A stretch of DNA of 60,240 nt. Source: Micromonospora sp. CB01531 (GTDB lineage: Bacteria; Actinomycetota; Actinomycetes; Mycobacteriales; Micromonosporaceae). The stretch covers positions 1-60,240 of the forward strand of contig NZ_LWLS01000088.1 of NCBI RefSeq assembly GCF_001905095.1. The letters are read 5' to 3'. Positions 51,549 through 59,762 of this stretch are shown piece by piece. A model generated the notes under the pieces. That model saw only the letters and a program-made list of their open reading frames with translations, was not told the DNA's origin and made no database searches. The position numbers and the translations under genes were made by a program. Position 1 is the first letter of the stretch, and every line of letters begins with the position of its first letter.

Positions 51549-53039
51549 CTACATGACGGCACCGAGCTGCCAGGGGGCGAACTCCTCGTCGCCGAACCCG
51601 AGCAGCTCGCTGGCGGTCTGCTGCCCGGACGCGGTGGCCAGGATCAGGTTGAGGATGGCGCGGCCAGTCTCCTCGATCGTGCGCTCGCCTGTGGCGATGG
51701 TCCCACAGTCGAGGTCCATGTCGTCGCGCATGCGGCGGTAGACATCGCTGTTGGTAGCCAGCTTGAGACTCGGCACCGGCTTGCATCCGTAGACGGAGCC
51801 ACGGCCGGTGGTGAAGCAGACGATGTTGGCGCCGCCCGCCACCATGCCAGTGACCGAGATGGGGTCGTAGCCAGGCGTGTCCATGAAGGCCAGGCCCGCC
51901 TGCCGCACCGGCTCGGCGAAGCGGTAGACGCCGGTCAGCGGCGAGCTCCCGGCCTTGGCCACCGCGCCCAGGGACTTCTCCAAGATCGTGGTGATTCCGC
52001 CGTCCTTGTTGCCCGGCGAGGGGTTGTTGTCGAGCGTGCCGCCGTGCCGTGCTGTGTAATCGCGCCACCAGTCGATCCGATCCAGCAGCGTCCGCGCGAC
52101 CTTCTCGTCCACCGCCCGGGCCGCCAGCAGCCGCTCGGCGCCGTAAATCTCTGGCGTCTCGGCCAGGATCGCGGTGCCGCCCTGCGCGACCAGTAGGTCC
52201 GCGGCCACGCCCAGCGCGGGGTTGGCGGTGATGCCCGAGTAGCCGTCGGAGCCGCCGCACTTCAGCCCGAGCACCAGGTGCGAGGCAGGAACCTCGGTGC
52301 GCGGCGTGTCGAGCGCGGGCAGCAGCTCGCGGATGGCTTCGACGCCCTTGCGTACGGCCGCTGCTGTCCCGCCCGCTTCTTGGATGGTCATCGCGGCGAC
52401 CGGGGTGCCGGCGGGCAGGTCGAGCTCGGCGATTTGGTTCACCTCGCACCCCAGTCCCAGCACCAGCAGGGCTCCGAAGTTGGGATGCGCGGCGTAGCCG
52501 GACAGCGTACGGCGCAGCAGCTCCAGCCCTTCGCCGTCGGCGGCCAGGCCGCACCCGCTGCCGTGCGTGATGGCCACCACCCCGTCCACGCCCGGCGCCC
52601 CGTCCAGCATCCCCGAGCGGCGGGCCTGGTCAACGATGAGCTTGGCGACGGTCGCCGAGCAGTTGACCGAGGTGATGATGCCGACGTAGTTGCGGGTGGC
52701 GACCTGGCCGTCCGGGCGCATGATGCCGCGGAATGTCTCGGGTTCAATCGGGGTGACCTCCCGCGGATGGGGGACAACCTCGCGGCGCTCGGTGTCGTAG
52801 AAGGCGAGGTTGTGCGTGTGCACGTGCTGGCCGGGGGCAATGGGCGCGGTGGCGTGACCGATGACCTGGCCGTACTTGGTGACCTCCGCGCCGGTTGCGG
52901 TGGCGGCCAGGCTGACCTTGTGGCCGGGCGGGATGTCCTGAGCGGCGGTGAGGCCGTACCCGATGAGGTCGCCAGCAGTGAGCCCGTCGAGCGTGATGGC
53001 CACAGAGTCGCCCTCGCTCAGCCGGATGACCCTCGTCAT
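51549..53039 (-). CDS. uxaA: altronate dehydratase (UxaA/GarD family)
   Basis: 496 residues. An N-terminal SAF domain (about residues 1-85; GDSVAITLDGLTAGDLIGYG, GHKVSLAATATGAEVTKYGQ, PGQHVHTHNL) is followed by the dehydratase domain (from about 105: FRGIMRPDGQVATRNYVGI, VNCSATVAKLI, ITHGSGCGLAADGEGLELL, GLKCGGSDGYSGITANPALG, GKDGGITT-like NKDGGITTILEKSLGAV, DTPGYDPISVTGMVAGGANI). Conserved Cys/His residues for the Fe2+ centre are present. UxaA dehydrates D-altronate to 2-keto-3-deoxygluconate, feeding a KDG kinase such as that at 14567. GarD-like galactarate activity is possible. It overlaps nagA by 4 bases. Confidence 0.9.
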   Translation of the reverse strand: MTRVIRLSEGDSVAITLDGLTAGDLIGYGLTAAQDIPPGHKVSLAATATGAEVTKYGQVIGHATAPIAPGQHVHTHNLAFYDTERREVVPHPREVTPIEPETFRGIMRPDGQVATRNYVGIITSVNCSATVAKLIVDQARRSGMLDGAPGVDGVVAITHGSGCGLAADGEGLELLRRTLSGYAAHPNFGALLVLGLGCEVNQIAELDLPAGTPVAAMTIQEAGGTAAAVRKGVEAIRELLPALDTPRTEVPASHLVLGLKCGGSDGYSGITANPALGVAADLLVAQGGTAILAETPEIYGAERLLAARAVDEKVARTLLDRIDWWRDYTARHGGTLDNNPSPGNKDGGITTILEKSLGAVAKAGSSPLTGVYRFAEPVRQAGLAFMDTPGYDPISVTGMVAGGANIVCFTTGRGSVYGCKPVPSLKLATNSDVYRRMRDDMDLDCGTIATGERTIEETGRAILNLILATASGQQTASELLGFGDEEFAPWQLGAVM

Positions 53040-54262
53040 GCGCTCGTCCTTTCTGGGCCGAGCCACGTGCCACGCAGCACGGTCGCCCACGGGTGGAAGC
53101 CGTCGTCGAAGACGGCCAGGTCGGCGTCGAAACCGGGGGCGATCGTGCCCTTGCGGCCGGCCAGGCCAAGCACCCGCGCGGGCGTGCGCGTAGCCGCAGC
53201 GACCGCCTCGTGGACGGGCCAGCCGAGATCGCCGGTCAGATGGCGGAGCATTCCCGGAAGCGCCGTGGTGGAGCCGCCGAACACGTCGGCGCCCACCACC
53301 AGGCCGACCCCGTCGCCGACCTCGCAGGTCACGGTGCCGAGCCGATAGCGGGCGCCACGCGGCAGGCCGGTGCCTGGCGTGCCGTCGGAGACCACGCACA
53401 GGCGCTCGCCCACGCAGCGGCGGGCGATCTCCAGCAGCGCCGGCGGCAGGTGGTGGCCGTCGGCGATCACCTCGGCGGTGAGGTGGTCGGCCGCGAGCGC
53501 CTCCTCCAGCAGGCCGGGGATCCGCCACGGGCCCCGCCTGATCGTGCCGGACTGGCCGCTCCACAGGTGCGTTACGTGCGTGAGCCCAGCCCCGACCACC
53601 GCGCGCAGGTCGTCGCCACGGGCGTCGCTGTGGCCCGCGGCCACCACGACCCCGGCGTCGGCGAAGAGATTGGTGGCCTCGACGGCGCCGGGGAGTTCGG
53701 GGGCGAGCGTGATCATGCTGAGCACGTCGCGGTGTTCCAGGAGCAGGCCGACGCCGGCAGTGGTGGGCGGGCCGAGCACGGCGGGGGCGTGCGCGCCGCA
53801 CTGCGCGGCCGCCAGGAACGGTCCCTCCAGGTGCACGCCGAGCAGCTCCGCTCCGCCCTCGGCCGTACGGTCCACGGCGGCGAACCCGGCGAGGGTGGCG
53901 GCCAAGCGGTCCACCGGCGCGGACACGAGCGAGGCCTGTGCGCTGGTAACTCCCAGCCGGGCCAGGCCGCGCAGCACCGCAGCACCGTGCTCGGGTCCGT
54001 CGTCGAAGCACGCGCCCGCGAACCCGTGGACGTGCAGGTCGATCAGCCCGGGGGTGACCAGCCGCCCGCCCAGGTCGATCCACCCAGCCGCCTCCGGCGA
54101 CCCGCTCCGCTCGATCCGCCCGTCCGGCTCGGTCATCCCGGAGCCGTCGGTCCCGGCGGTTCCGTGGGGTACCAGCGACGTGATCCTGCCGTTGGTGATC
54201 ACCACGTCCACGTCGTCGCGGATGCCCTCGGGCAGGAGTACCCGGCCGCCGGCCAGTATCAC
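53036..54262 (-). CDS. nagA: N-acetylglucosamine-6-phosphate deacetylase
   Basis: 408 residues from the GTG at 54262 (GTGA overlap with nagB). Amidohydrolase: metal motif GLIDLHVHGFAG, HLEGPFLAAAQCGAH with the metal-binding Glu, AAGHSDARGDDL and THVTHLWSG with metal His residues, ADGHHLPPALLEIA, the catalytic Asp in CVVSDGTPGTGLPRG, and C-terminal GLAGRKGTIAPGFDADLAVFD. It removes the acetyl group from N-acetylglucosamine-6-phosphate for NagB. The insertion of about 20 Gly/Ser/acidic residues after HGTAG (about 36-55) is longer than usual. Confidence 0.94.
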   Translation of the reverse strand: MILAGGRVLLPEGIRDDVDVVITNGRITSLVPHGTAGTDGSGMTEPDGRIERSGSPEAAGWIDLGGRLVTPGLIDLHVHGFAGACFDDGPEHGAAVLRGLARLGVTSAQASLVSAPVDRLAATLAGFAAVDRTAEGGAELLGVHLEGPFLAAAQCGAHAPAVLGPPTTAGVGLLLEHRDVLSMITLAPELPGAVEATNLFADAGVVVAAGHSDARGDDLRAVVGAGLTHVTHLWSGQSGTIRRGPWRIPGLLEEALAADHLTAEVIADGHHLPPALLEIARRCVGERLCVVSDGTPGTGLPRGARYRLGTVTCEVGDGVGLVVGADVFGGSTTALPGMLRHLTGDLGWPVHEAVAAATRTPARVLGLAGRKGTIAPGFDADLAVFDDGFHPWATVLRGTWLGPERTSA

Positions 54263-55038
54263 GGACGGAAGTCGATCTTGCTGGAGGAGCTCGGATCGAG
54301 GAACAGCGTGGCGTGCGCCGACCGACGCAGGATCGTGGCCGGGAACGCCGGAGTGATGGGCTGGTTCAGCGTAGCCGCGATCGCCGGAGCCTTGCGCTGC
54401 TCGGGCACGCACACCTGGACCGCCGCGGCCGCCAGCAGCGCGGGCACCGTCAGCGAGATCGCACTGGCGGGCACGTCGGCGACGGTCGCGAAGTGCCCCT
54501 CGCCCACCTGCTGCTCGCGCGAGCGCCGGGTCAGCGTGATCACCCGCACCCACCGGTCGTCGTCGAAGCGTGACTGGTTCGGCTCGTTGAAGGCCAGGTG
54601 GCCGTTCTCCCCGACGCCCATGCACACCAAGTCCAGCGGCAGCGACCGCAGCTCGGCCTCGTACCGCGCGCACTCGGCCTCCGGGACGGGGGCGTTGCCG
54701 TCGATGTAGTGGACCATGGCGGGAGCGAACGGTTCCGCGATCCGCTCCCTGATCCACCGCCGGAACGAGGCCGGGTGTTCGGCCGCGATACCCACGTACT
54801 CGTCCATGTGGAAGACCGTCACCCGATCCCACGGGATCTCCTGCTCGCGCAACGCATCGGTGAAGGCGTACTGGGAGTTTCCCGTGGCGACGACGACGCG
54901 GGCGCTGCCGCGCCGCCGTACCGCGTCCCGGATGACCGCGGCGGCGCGCTCGGCCGCGGCGCGGCCCAGGTCGACCTCGCTCGCGTACACCTCGACGGGC
55001 AGGCTGTCCGCCGTGAATCGGGCAAGTGGGGTGGGCAA
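54259..55038 (-). CDS. nagB: glucosamine-6-phosphate deaminase
   Basis: 259 residues if started at the TTG at 55038, which follows a strong GAGGAGG at 5-base spacing; the open frame extends upstream to another TTG (55065) lacking a site. Isomerase/deaminase fold: RVVVATGNSQYAFTDAL (phosphate loop), VTVFHMDEYVGIAAEHPASF with the catalytic Asp, LVCMGVGENGHLAFNEP with the catalytic His and Glu, and SAISLTVPALLAA. It converts glucosamine-6-phosphate into fructose-6-phosphate and ammonia. First gene of nagB-nagA-uxaA, with a LacI-type operator 45 bases upstream. Confidence 0.93.
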   Translation of the reverse strand: MPTPLARFTADSLPVEVYASEVDLGRAAAERAAAVIRDAVRRRGSARVVVATGNSQYAFTDALREQEIPWDRVTVFHMDEYVGIAAEHPASFRRWIRERIAEPFAPAMVHYIDGNAPVPEAECARYEAELRSLPLDLVCMGVGENGHLAFNEPNQSRFDDDRWVRVITLTRRSREQQVGEGHFATVADVPASAISLTVPALLAAAAVQVCVPEQRKAPAIAATLNQPITPAFPATILRRSAHATLFLDPSSSSKIDFRP

Positions 55039-55369
55039 CTGATCCTCCTCAGAGTGGCGAACCAAGCAGACACCACCTTACCGCAAACGCATGCAGCAAG
55101 TGCAAGACCGTGTCGCAGTGATCCATGTGAAAGCTGCCAACACGCCTATGACAGCGCTTGCTACCCGATCTCCATCGGCGAGCAACTGGCGCCGCCGCGT
55201 TGCTCTCCTCCCGCCGTCCACGGCAAGCCCGACGACGGCCGACGGCACCGTTGCGTTGTGGGATCGGCGGACGCGTTGAACCCCGGTGTGGGGTCCGCGG
55301 TCAGATTCCTGGGCAAGTTCGGTGAACGCGGCAGCGACCCGCCGAGCGGGCGGGGCGTCGCCTGGTGAG
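55039..55369. other. control region of nagB and adjoining debris
   Basis: No intact gene. Contains the LacI-type operator at 55083. On the minus strand around 55318-55345 a stretch reads RRVAAAFTELAQ, closely matching VAVAFTELAQ of the broken gene at 55894-56547, so this may be a trace of a related gene. Confidence 0.4.
55083..55094. promoter_or_regulatory. LacI-type operator candidate, GCAAACGCATGC
   Basis: GCAAACGCATGC differs from the perfect palindrome at 46527 at two positions, 45 bases before the nagB start. Positioned to block transcription of nagB-nagA-uxaA. Confidence 0.6.
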
Positions 55370-55510
55370 TGCCGGCTGAAGCGGGCGGCGTCCGCGGCGT
55401 GACCGCTGCGCCCAGCGGTAGACGGTGACGTGATCGACCGCCACACCACGTTTGGCCAGCAACTGCTCCGCGTTCCGATAGGACAGGTTGAGGCGGGATA
55501 CCTGCCATCG
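55370..55510 (-). mobile_element. IS6-family transposase fragment
   Basis: Reads LNLSYRNAEQLLAKRGVAVD and HVTVYRWAQR, which is the N-terminal part of IS6-family transposases (YR-E-LL-RGV-VDH-TVYRW-QR). After a frameshift near 55400, DAARFSRHSPGD continues the match. The catalytic domain is missing. Confidence 0.6.
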
Positions 55511-55893
55511 CGGCAGGCCAGCAGAGCATCGGTCGGTGCACGTACAAAGCTGGCCCAGTGCTGACCGCCCGGTCCGAGCCTGCCGACGCTGGCCGAGTAC
55601 CTGCCCCACGTCGTCGCGGCGGCCGGGCCGGGTGTGCCCGCCGCACCTACGGCACCTACTACGCCTCGAAGAACACGTCCACCTCGCGCGGCAACTCCGC
55701 CCCGAGCAGCTCTGCCGCCCCTGGCGGCACGTTCTCTCCGAAGATCCGATGCAGGCCGGATTCGGAGTAGCGGACCACGTCCGGCATGCTCTGCAAAGCT
55801 CCAATCACGGCATGTCCCCGAATTCCGCCGACCTGGGCAGCAAATGATGGGCCTGTGCGCCTACTCGGACCGCTCCACGGCCCTGCTACTTCG
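55511..55893. other. remnant region
   Basis: No intact gene. A minus-strand open stretch, 55659-55787 (MPDVVRYSESGLHRIFG, ENVPPGAAELLGAELPREVD), looks coding and may be the end of a conserved small protein of unknown function. Confidence 0.3.
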
Positions 55894-56547
55894 TCAGCTA
55901 CGGACGAGATCGTAAGCCCGCGCGAGGTCGTCCGCCCAGACCACGTCGTGGTCTCGCTCGAACGCCCGATACAGCCGGTCTCGGACCATCTCGCGTCACA
56001 GCCAGTCACCAAGGGCACTCGGCCTGCGGGATGCGAAATTGCACCCGTTCACCGCGTAGACCAGGTGACGGTCCGCCGACGAGCCGAGTGTGGCATCCCA
56101 GATATCCAGGAAACGGTTGGCTCTCTCCCCGGCGCTGCTGGCCGCATCGAGGAAGGTCGCCGCGTCGAGGAACGACCCGAGCCGCGACGGGTAGTCCGCC
56201 AGCAAGGACCGCCACACCGCCTCCAGGTACCGGTCGATGGCGTCCTGCTCGGCGGCCGGCCAGGTGCGCCACTCCTCGCGCAGGAGCATGCCCAGAACGA
56301 TGCTCGGGTCGAGTTCATCGGACATCACCAACCGCTCGAACAGCACCGGCAAGAGGCTCTTCACATCCTCGCGGCCGCCGACCGCTTGGGCGAGTTCGGT
56401 AAACGCAACGGCGACCCGCGTACCCGGCGGGACGTCGACGGCGAGTTCGTAGGGGTCTGTTGCGTCGGCTGAAGGCAAGATTTGGTGAAGACAAAGACCG
56501 GCATCCGTGACCGCGGGCTTTACCCCTGATCTTGGACACGGGTTCAT
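55894..56547 (-). pseudogene. hypothetical protein interrupted by a UGA codon
   Basis: The frame reads ELAVDVPPGTRVAVAFTELA, VKSLLPVLFERLVMSDELD, TWPAAEQDAIDRYLEAVWRS, ATFLDAASSAGERANRFLD, ADRHLVYAVNGCNFASRRPS and ALGDWL, then TGA at 55996-55998. It continues in the same frame with REMVRDRLYRAFERDHDVVW and ADDLARAYDLVRS before the true stop at 55894. The simplest reading is a TGG-to-TGA mutation (or assembly error) replacing a Trp. I do not recognise the protein family; it is soluble, helical and acidic. The first 30 residues are uncertain. Confidence 0.55.
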
Positions 56548-56562
56548 GCCGCTGAAGGCAGC

Positions 56563-56786
56563 CTAGTAGTTGATGTTGTTCGGGCGCTCTCGTAGGCGAT
56601 CGGGGATTGGTGTCCGAGTCGGGAGTGGCGGCGGACGGTGTCGTAGCGGTGCAGCCAGCGGAACGTGCTTAGCCGGGCGTCGCGCTCGTCGGTGAATGCG
56701 CGTCGGCCTTGCAGGGTTTCCCGTTTGAACGTGGCGTTGAACGACTCGGCGGCGGCGTTGTCGGCCGAGCTGCCGATCGCGCTCAT
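56563..56786 (-). mobile_element. IS3-family orfB C-terminal fragment, minus strand
   Basis: Reads SAIGSSADNAAAESFNATFK, DERDARLSTFRWLHRYDTVR and RRHSRLGHQSPIAYE: the last part of an IS3-type DDE transposase (DN-A-ES region with the final Glu, then the H-RLG-SP-E signature). The N-terminal part of orfB is missing. Confidence 0.75.
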
Positions 56787-56835
56787 GGACTGGCGGACCC
56801 CGGCGGTGCGGCAGGCGTCGGCGAAGGCCTTGGAG

Positions 56836-57168
56836 GTGTACTACACGTCGTTCCGGTTCGCGGAGCGCTTGCAGGACAACGGGATCCTGCCGTCGATGGG
56901 CTCCGTCGGCGACTCGTTCGACAACGCCCTGATGGAGAACTTCTGGTCGACGCTGAAGATCGAACTCGTTTACCGCACGAGCTGGCGGATCCGCGACGAG
57001 GCCGAGAACGCGATCTTCGCCTACATAGACGGCTGGTGCAACACCCGCCGCATCCAGAAAGAGCTGGGCTACCTCAGCCCCGACGAGTACGAGACCGCCT
57101 GGAACACCCGCCAGACCGACCTGGCTGAGCCAGCTATCGCCACCCCTGCACCAACCGGCAGCAGGTAA
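56836..57168 (+). mobile_element. IS3-family orfB C-terminal fragment, plus strand
   Basis: Reads SMGSVGDSFDNALMENFWST, LKIELVYRTSWRIRDEAENA, IFAYIDGWCNTRRIQKELGY and LSPDEYE: the C-terminal third of another IS3-type transposase, including the catalytic Glu in MENFWSTLK. It lies back to back with the minus-strand fragment, and the two are not the same subtype. The 5' ends of both are cut at about 56786-56836. Confidence 0.78.
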
Positions 57169-57953
57169 CCACCGCTCCATCAAAGCGGGGGAAGCTCACC
57201 CGGGCTCCACCTCTGGGGGCCGCCGGCCGTCGCCGGCGACCTACGCATTACGAACCAGTCCCGGGCGCTGGTCCACCGCCTGGTTCTCATGCCAGACATG
57301 GCGTTCCGGTCCGCCATGCTCGCTGGTTTGGCTGCTCACTTGGCTGCTCGACAGGATCCCTTGCGGCGCCGACCACACGTACGACAGCGCCTCCACCGCC
57401 TCCTTCCAGAAGTGGCGAGGGCGCTTCGCTGTCTACGACCTGATCGGCGAGGCAAGCCCGGCCGGGTCTGTGACCTGCGGTACAAGGTGTAACGGTTGGC
57501 GGGAGCCCGGACGCAGTTGCAAGTGATGGAGTCATCCACAGCCTCAGCAGGGTTGCCTGCGGACGTGTCGGTAGATCCGACCCACGGAGCCGTGGCCGGT
57601 GCGCTGCGCCGTCAGGCAGTACCGGTACCTGGGAACCAGACACGACCGAAAACGACGGCTACGGCGTACCGACCGCAGGGCGGTGTCGTGCATTGGTGAG
57701 AGGGCAACGTTCCCTGCGGCATCCGCACCCGTTGCGCTGGTATTTGCCCGTGCCAACAGCGCATTCGCTGCGGAAGATGCCGGAAGATCGGAATACCGCG
57801 ACGCCGACGTGGCCGCGGCACTACGACGGCGGCGGGCAATCGGCGCACTGGTGCGCTCCGGGGAGCGTTTGAGTCGGCCCGTGACAGGGCTTGATCATCG
57901 GACGTACGCCGAGGACCCGTCGTACCCTACCCGCAACTGACCGAGGAGTCTTC
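57169..57953. other. 785-base region without a supported gene
   Basis: The first part probably includes the right end of the IS3 fragment. Beyond that I find no family-like open frame on either strand. The end contains GAGGAG at about 57942-57947 for the DivIVA-domain gene. Confidence 0.4.
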
Positions 57954-58661
57954 ATGCCGCTCACCCCCGCCGACGTCCACAACGTCGCCTTCAATAAGCC
58001 TCCGATCGGCAAGCGGGGTTTCGACGCGGAGGACGTCGACCCCTTCCTGGACGAGGTTGCACGCGAACTCGCCCGCCTGATCGATGAGAACCTCAAACTA
58101 CGTGCTCAGATGGAGCGCGGAGACGGTCCTGGCGGCGCTTCAGCCCGCCCCGACCTCGACTCGATGCTGGCCGCCGAGCTCCACGACAAGCGGGCCCGGC
58201 TCGACCTGCTCCAACGGGACCGGGCAGCCGCCGAGCACGCAGCCCGTGCCATCCACGCCGAGCTGGAACAGGTACGCACGCAGGCCGGCCCGGCATTCGA
58301 CGGCCACGCAGAGGAGCACGCGCGGGTACTCACGATGGCGCAGCGCACCGCCGACAACCACCTCGCCGACGCCCGCAGCGAGGCCGACAAGCTGCTGTCG
58401 GACGCCCGCTCGACAGCGCAAAGGGTCACCGCGGAGACACAGGACAAGGCCGACGCCCTAGAGCGGGACGCCCGTCAGCGCCACCAGAAGGCGATGGTCG
58501 ACCTGGACGCCGAGCGCACCGCGATACAGAACGACATCGACCAGCTCACCCAATTCGCGCACGAGTACCACACCCGACTCAAGACCCACCTGGACCGCCA
58601 ACTACGCGACCTCGACGGTAAACCACAGACCACCCAGGTCGAAGGCAACCCGGCCCAGTGA
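57954..58661 (+). CDS. DivIVA-domain coiled-coil protein
   Basis: 235 residues from the ATG at 57954 (GAGGAG upstream). The N-terminal DivIVA domain is clear: PLTPADVHNVAFNKPPIGKR, GFDAEDVDPFLDEVARELAR, ENLKLRAQ. From about residue 85 to 220 a long coiled coil follows (HDKRARLDLLQRDRAAAEHA, AQRTADNHLADARSEADKLL, ERDARQRHQKAMVDLDAERT). The architecture matches Wag31/DivIVA and related Streptomyces polarity proteins such as Scy-like factors; without the typical dcw neighbourhood it is probably a paralogue with a different role. A 30-codon open frame overlaps its stop by 4 bases. Confidence 0.9.
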   Translation: MPLTPADVHNVAFNKPPIGKRGFDAEDVDPFLDEVARELARLIDENLKLRAQMERGDGPGGASARPDLDSMLAAELHDKRARLDLLQRDRAAAEHAARAIHAELEQVRTQAGPAFDGHAEEHARVLTMAQRTADNHLADARSEADKLLSDARSTAQRVTAETQDKADALERDARQRHQKAMVDLDAERTAIQNDIDQLTQFAHEYHTRLKTHLDRQLRDLDGKPQTTQVEGNPAQ

Positions 58662-58750
58662 CGACTCCGCCTGCCCGGCGCTACCTCGAGTCGTTTCACA
58701 GCGCCGACGCGCGCGCCGAGGTCGACGCCGTGTTCGCAGGGCTGCGCTGA
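58658..58750 (+). CDS. possible 30-residue protein coupled to the DivIVA gene
   Basis: GTG at 58658 overlaps the DivIVA-gene stop by 4 bases (GTGA); the frame reads TTPPARRYLESFHSADARAE and VDAVFAGLR to a stop at 58748-58750. The overlap and Ala/Arg-rich helical character make translation plausible, but no homologue is known to me. Confidence 0.3.
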   Translation: MTTPPARRYLESFHSADARAEVDAVFAGLR

Positions 58751-58910
58751 CGTCCGATGTAGGCCACCGAGGACACCCGCTATCGCGAGGAAAGCGCTCG
58801 CAGCGCGGCGACGCCGCGATTACAAGTTCTGGGCGCGTCGTGCGGCGGGATCCATCCGCGTCTGCGGCCTCGGACGACTGTCCGCTCCCAGCCGGCGGCG
58901 GATGGCCTCG

Positions 58911-59459
58911 TTACCGCCGTTCGCACACAAGGCCATCGCCGTTTGGATCGCGGTACCAGGCGTACTCCGGGTCGATGCCCCTACGGTACGGGCCGTAGCC
59001 GGCCGCGTTCGCCTCCTTGCAGTTGCGGAAGCGAGGATCGGTCACCGGCGGCGGCTTTGGTTGGGTGGTGGTCGGGGCTGGTCGTGGGCTAGTGGTTCGG
59101 GTGACTGTGGGCTTGGCGGAGAGCCTGGGTGCCGCGGTCTTGGGCTTGGCGGTGTCTCCCCCGGTGCCCGGATCCGCCGTGGTGGGTTCTGCTGTCGGTG
59201 GTGTGGGGCTTGCGTCGACGGCAAGGAAGCGGTTGCCGGGCGTCGTGTTGCTGGCAGAGGGCTGCGCGGAGTCGGAGTTGTTGGCTGCGATGATCGCTGC
59301 GCCGCCACAACAGAGCCCAAGGAGGGCGGCGCAGGCAATCAGCAACGGCAGTGCCTTTCTCTTGGTCGATGTGGGAGACGTGGGAAGGATCGGCAGGACT
59401 GCCGTGTCGTCGAGCGGTATCTCGTGTTGGCCGTCGTGAGGCGGGGTAGGTGTTGTCAT
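58911..59459 (-). CDS. membrane protein with C-terminal excalibur calcium-binding domain
   Basis: 182 residues. Short cytoplasmic N-terminus, one transmembrane helix (about residues 36-60; LPLLIACAALLGLCCGGAAI), a long Thr/Pro-rich extracellular linker (about 65-140), and a C-terminal excalibur domain (about 140-182): RFRNCKEANAAGYGPYRRG, YAWYRDPNGDGLVCE. The Cys pair (NCKEA and LVCE) and the DPNGDG calcium loop are conserved. Excalibur domains are found on cell-surface proteins in actinobacteria and Firmicutes; function unknown. Confidence 0.9.
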   Translation of the reverse strand: MTTPTPPHDGQHEIPLDDTAVLPILPTSPTSTKRKALPLLIACAALLGLCCGGAAIIAANNSDSAQPSASNTTPGNRFLAVDASPTPPTAEPTTADPGTGGDTAKPKTAAPRLSAKPTVTRTTSPRPAPTTTQPKPPPVTDPRFRNCKEANAAGYGPYRRGIDPEYAWYRDPNGDGLVCERR

Positions 59460-59762
59460 CGGAGCTGCTCCATATGGGTGGCCGTCGGTTCGGCGTGGGA
59501 CCAGGGCGGGGCGAGGGTGTCAGCATCCTCATCGCAGCCTGGTGCTATCTGGGCGTCTAAACGTGCCGCCAGTGGCCGACGGCCAGGCCGCAGCCTATGC
59601 ACCTCCGGTTGCCGCGCGCCAGATCCCACGCGAAGGCCCAGCAAAAGCGGGCGGCGGGCTGATGTGACGGCGGGTGGTGGCTGCCGGATATCCGGCAGCC
59701 ACCACCCGACGGGCGAAACGCCGGTTTCCGAACCCGCTGGTCGGGCCTGCCGCGCCCCTACA
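59460..59762. other. intergenic region with a palindromic terminator
   Basis: 303 bases with no gene; its main feature is the palindrome at 59671-59708. Confidence 0.5.
59671..59708 (-). terminator. 38-bp perfect palindrome, probable terminator
   Basis: Every base from 59671 to 59708 pairs about its centre (left arm CGGGTGGTGGCTGCCGGAT, right arm its exact complement). It lies 54 bases beyond the stop of the minus-strand secreted-protein gene, as a terminator would. Confidence 0.7.

Noticed and set aside
52278..54709. Large plus-strand open frames opposite uxaA and nagA
   Set aside because: Antisense to two confidently identified enzymes.
55990..56000. Selenocysteine at the UGA in the hypothetical gene
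   Set aside because: The flanking residues fit a Trp in that position, and no SECIS-like hairpin is visible just after it.
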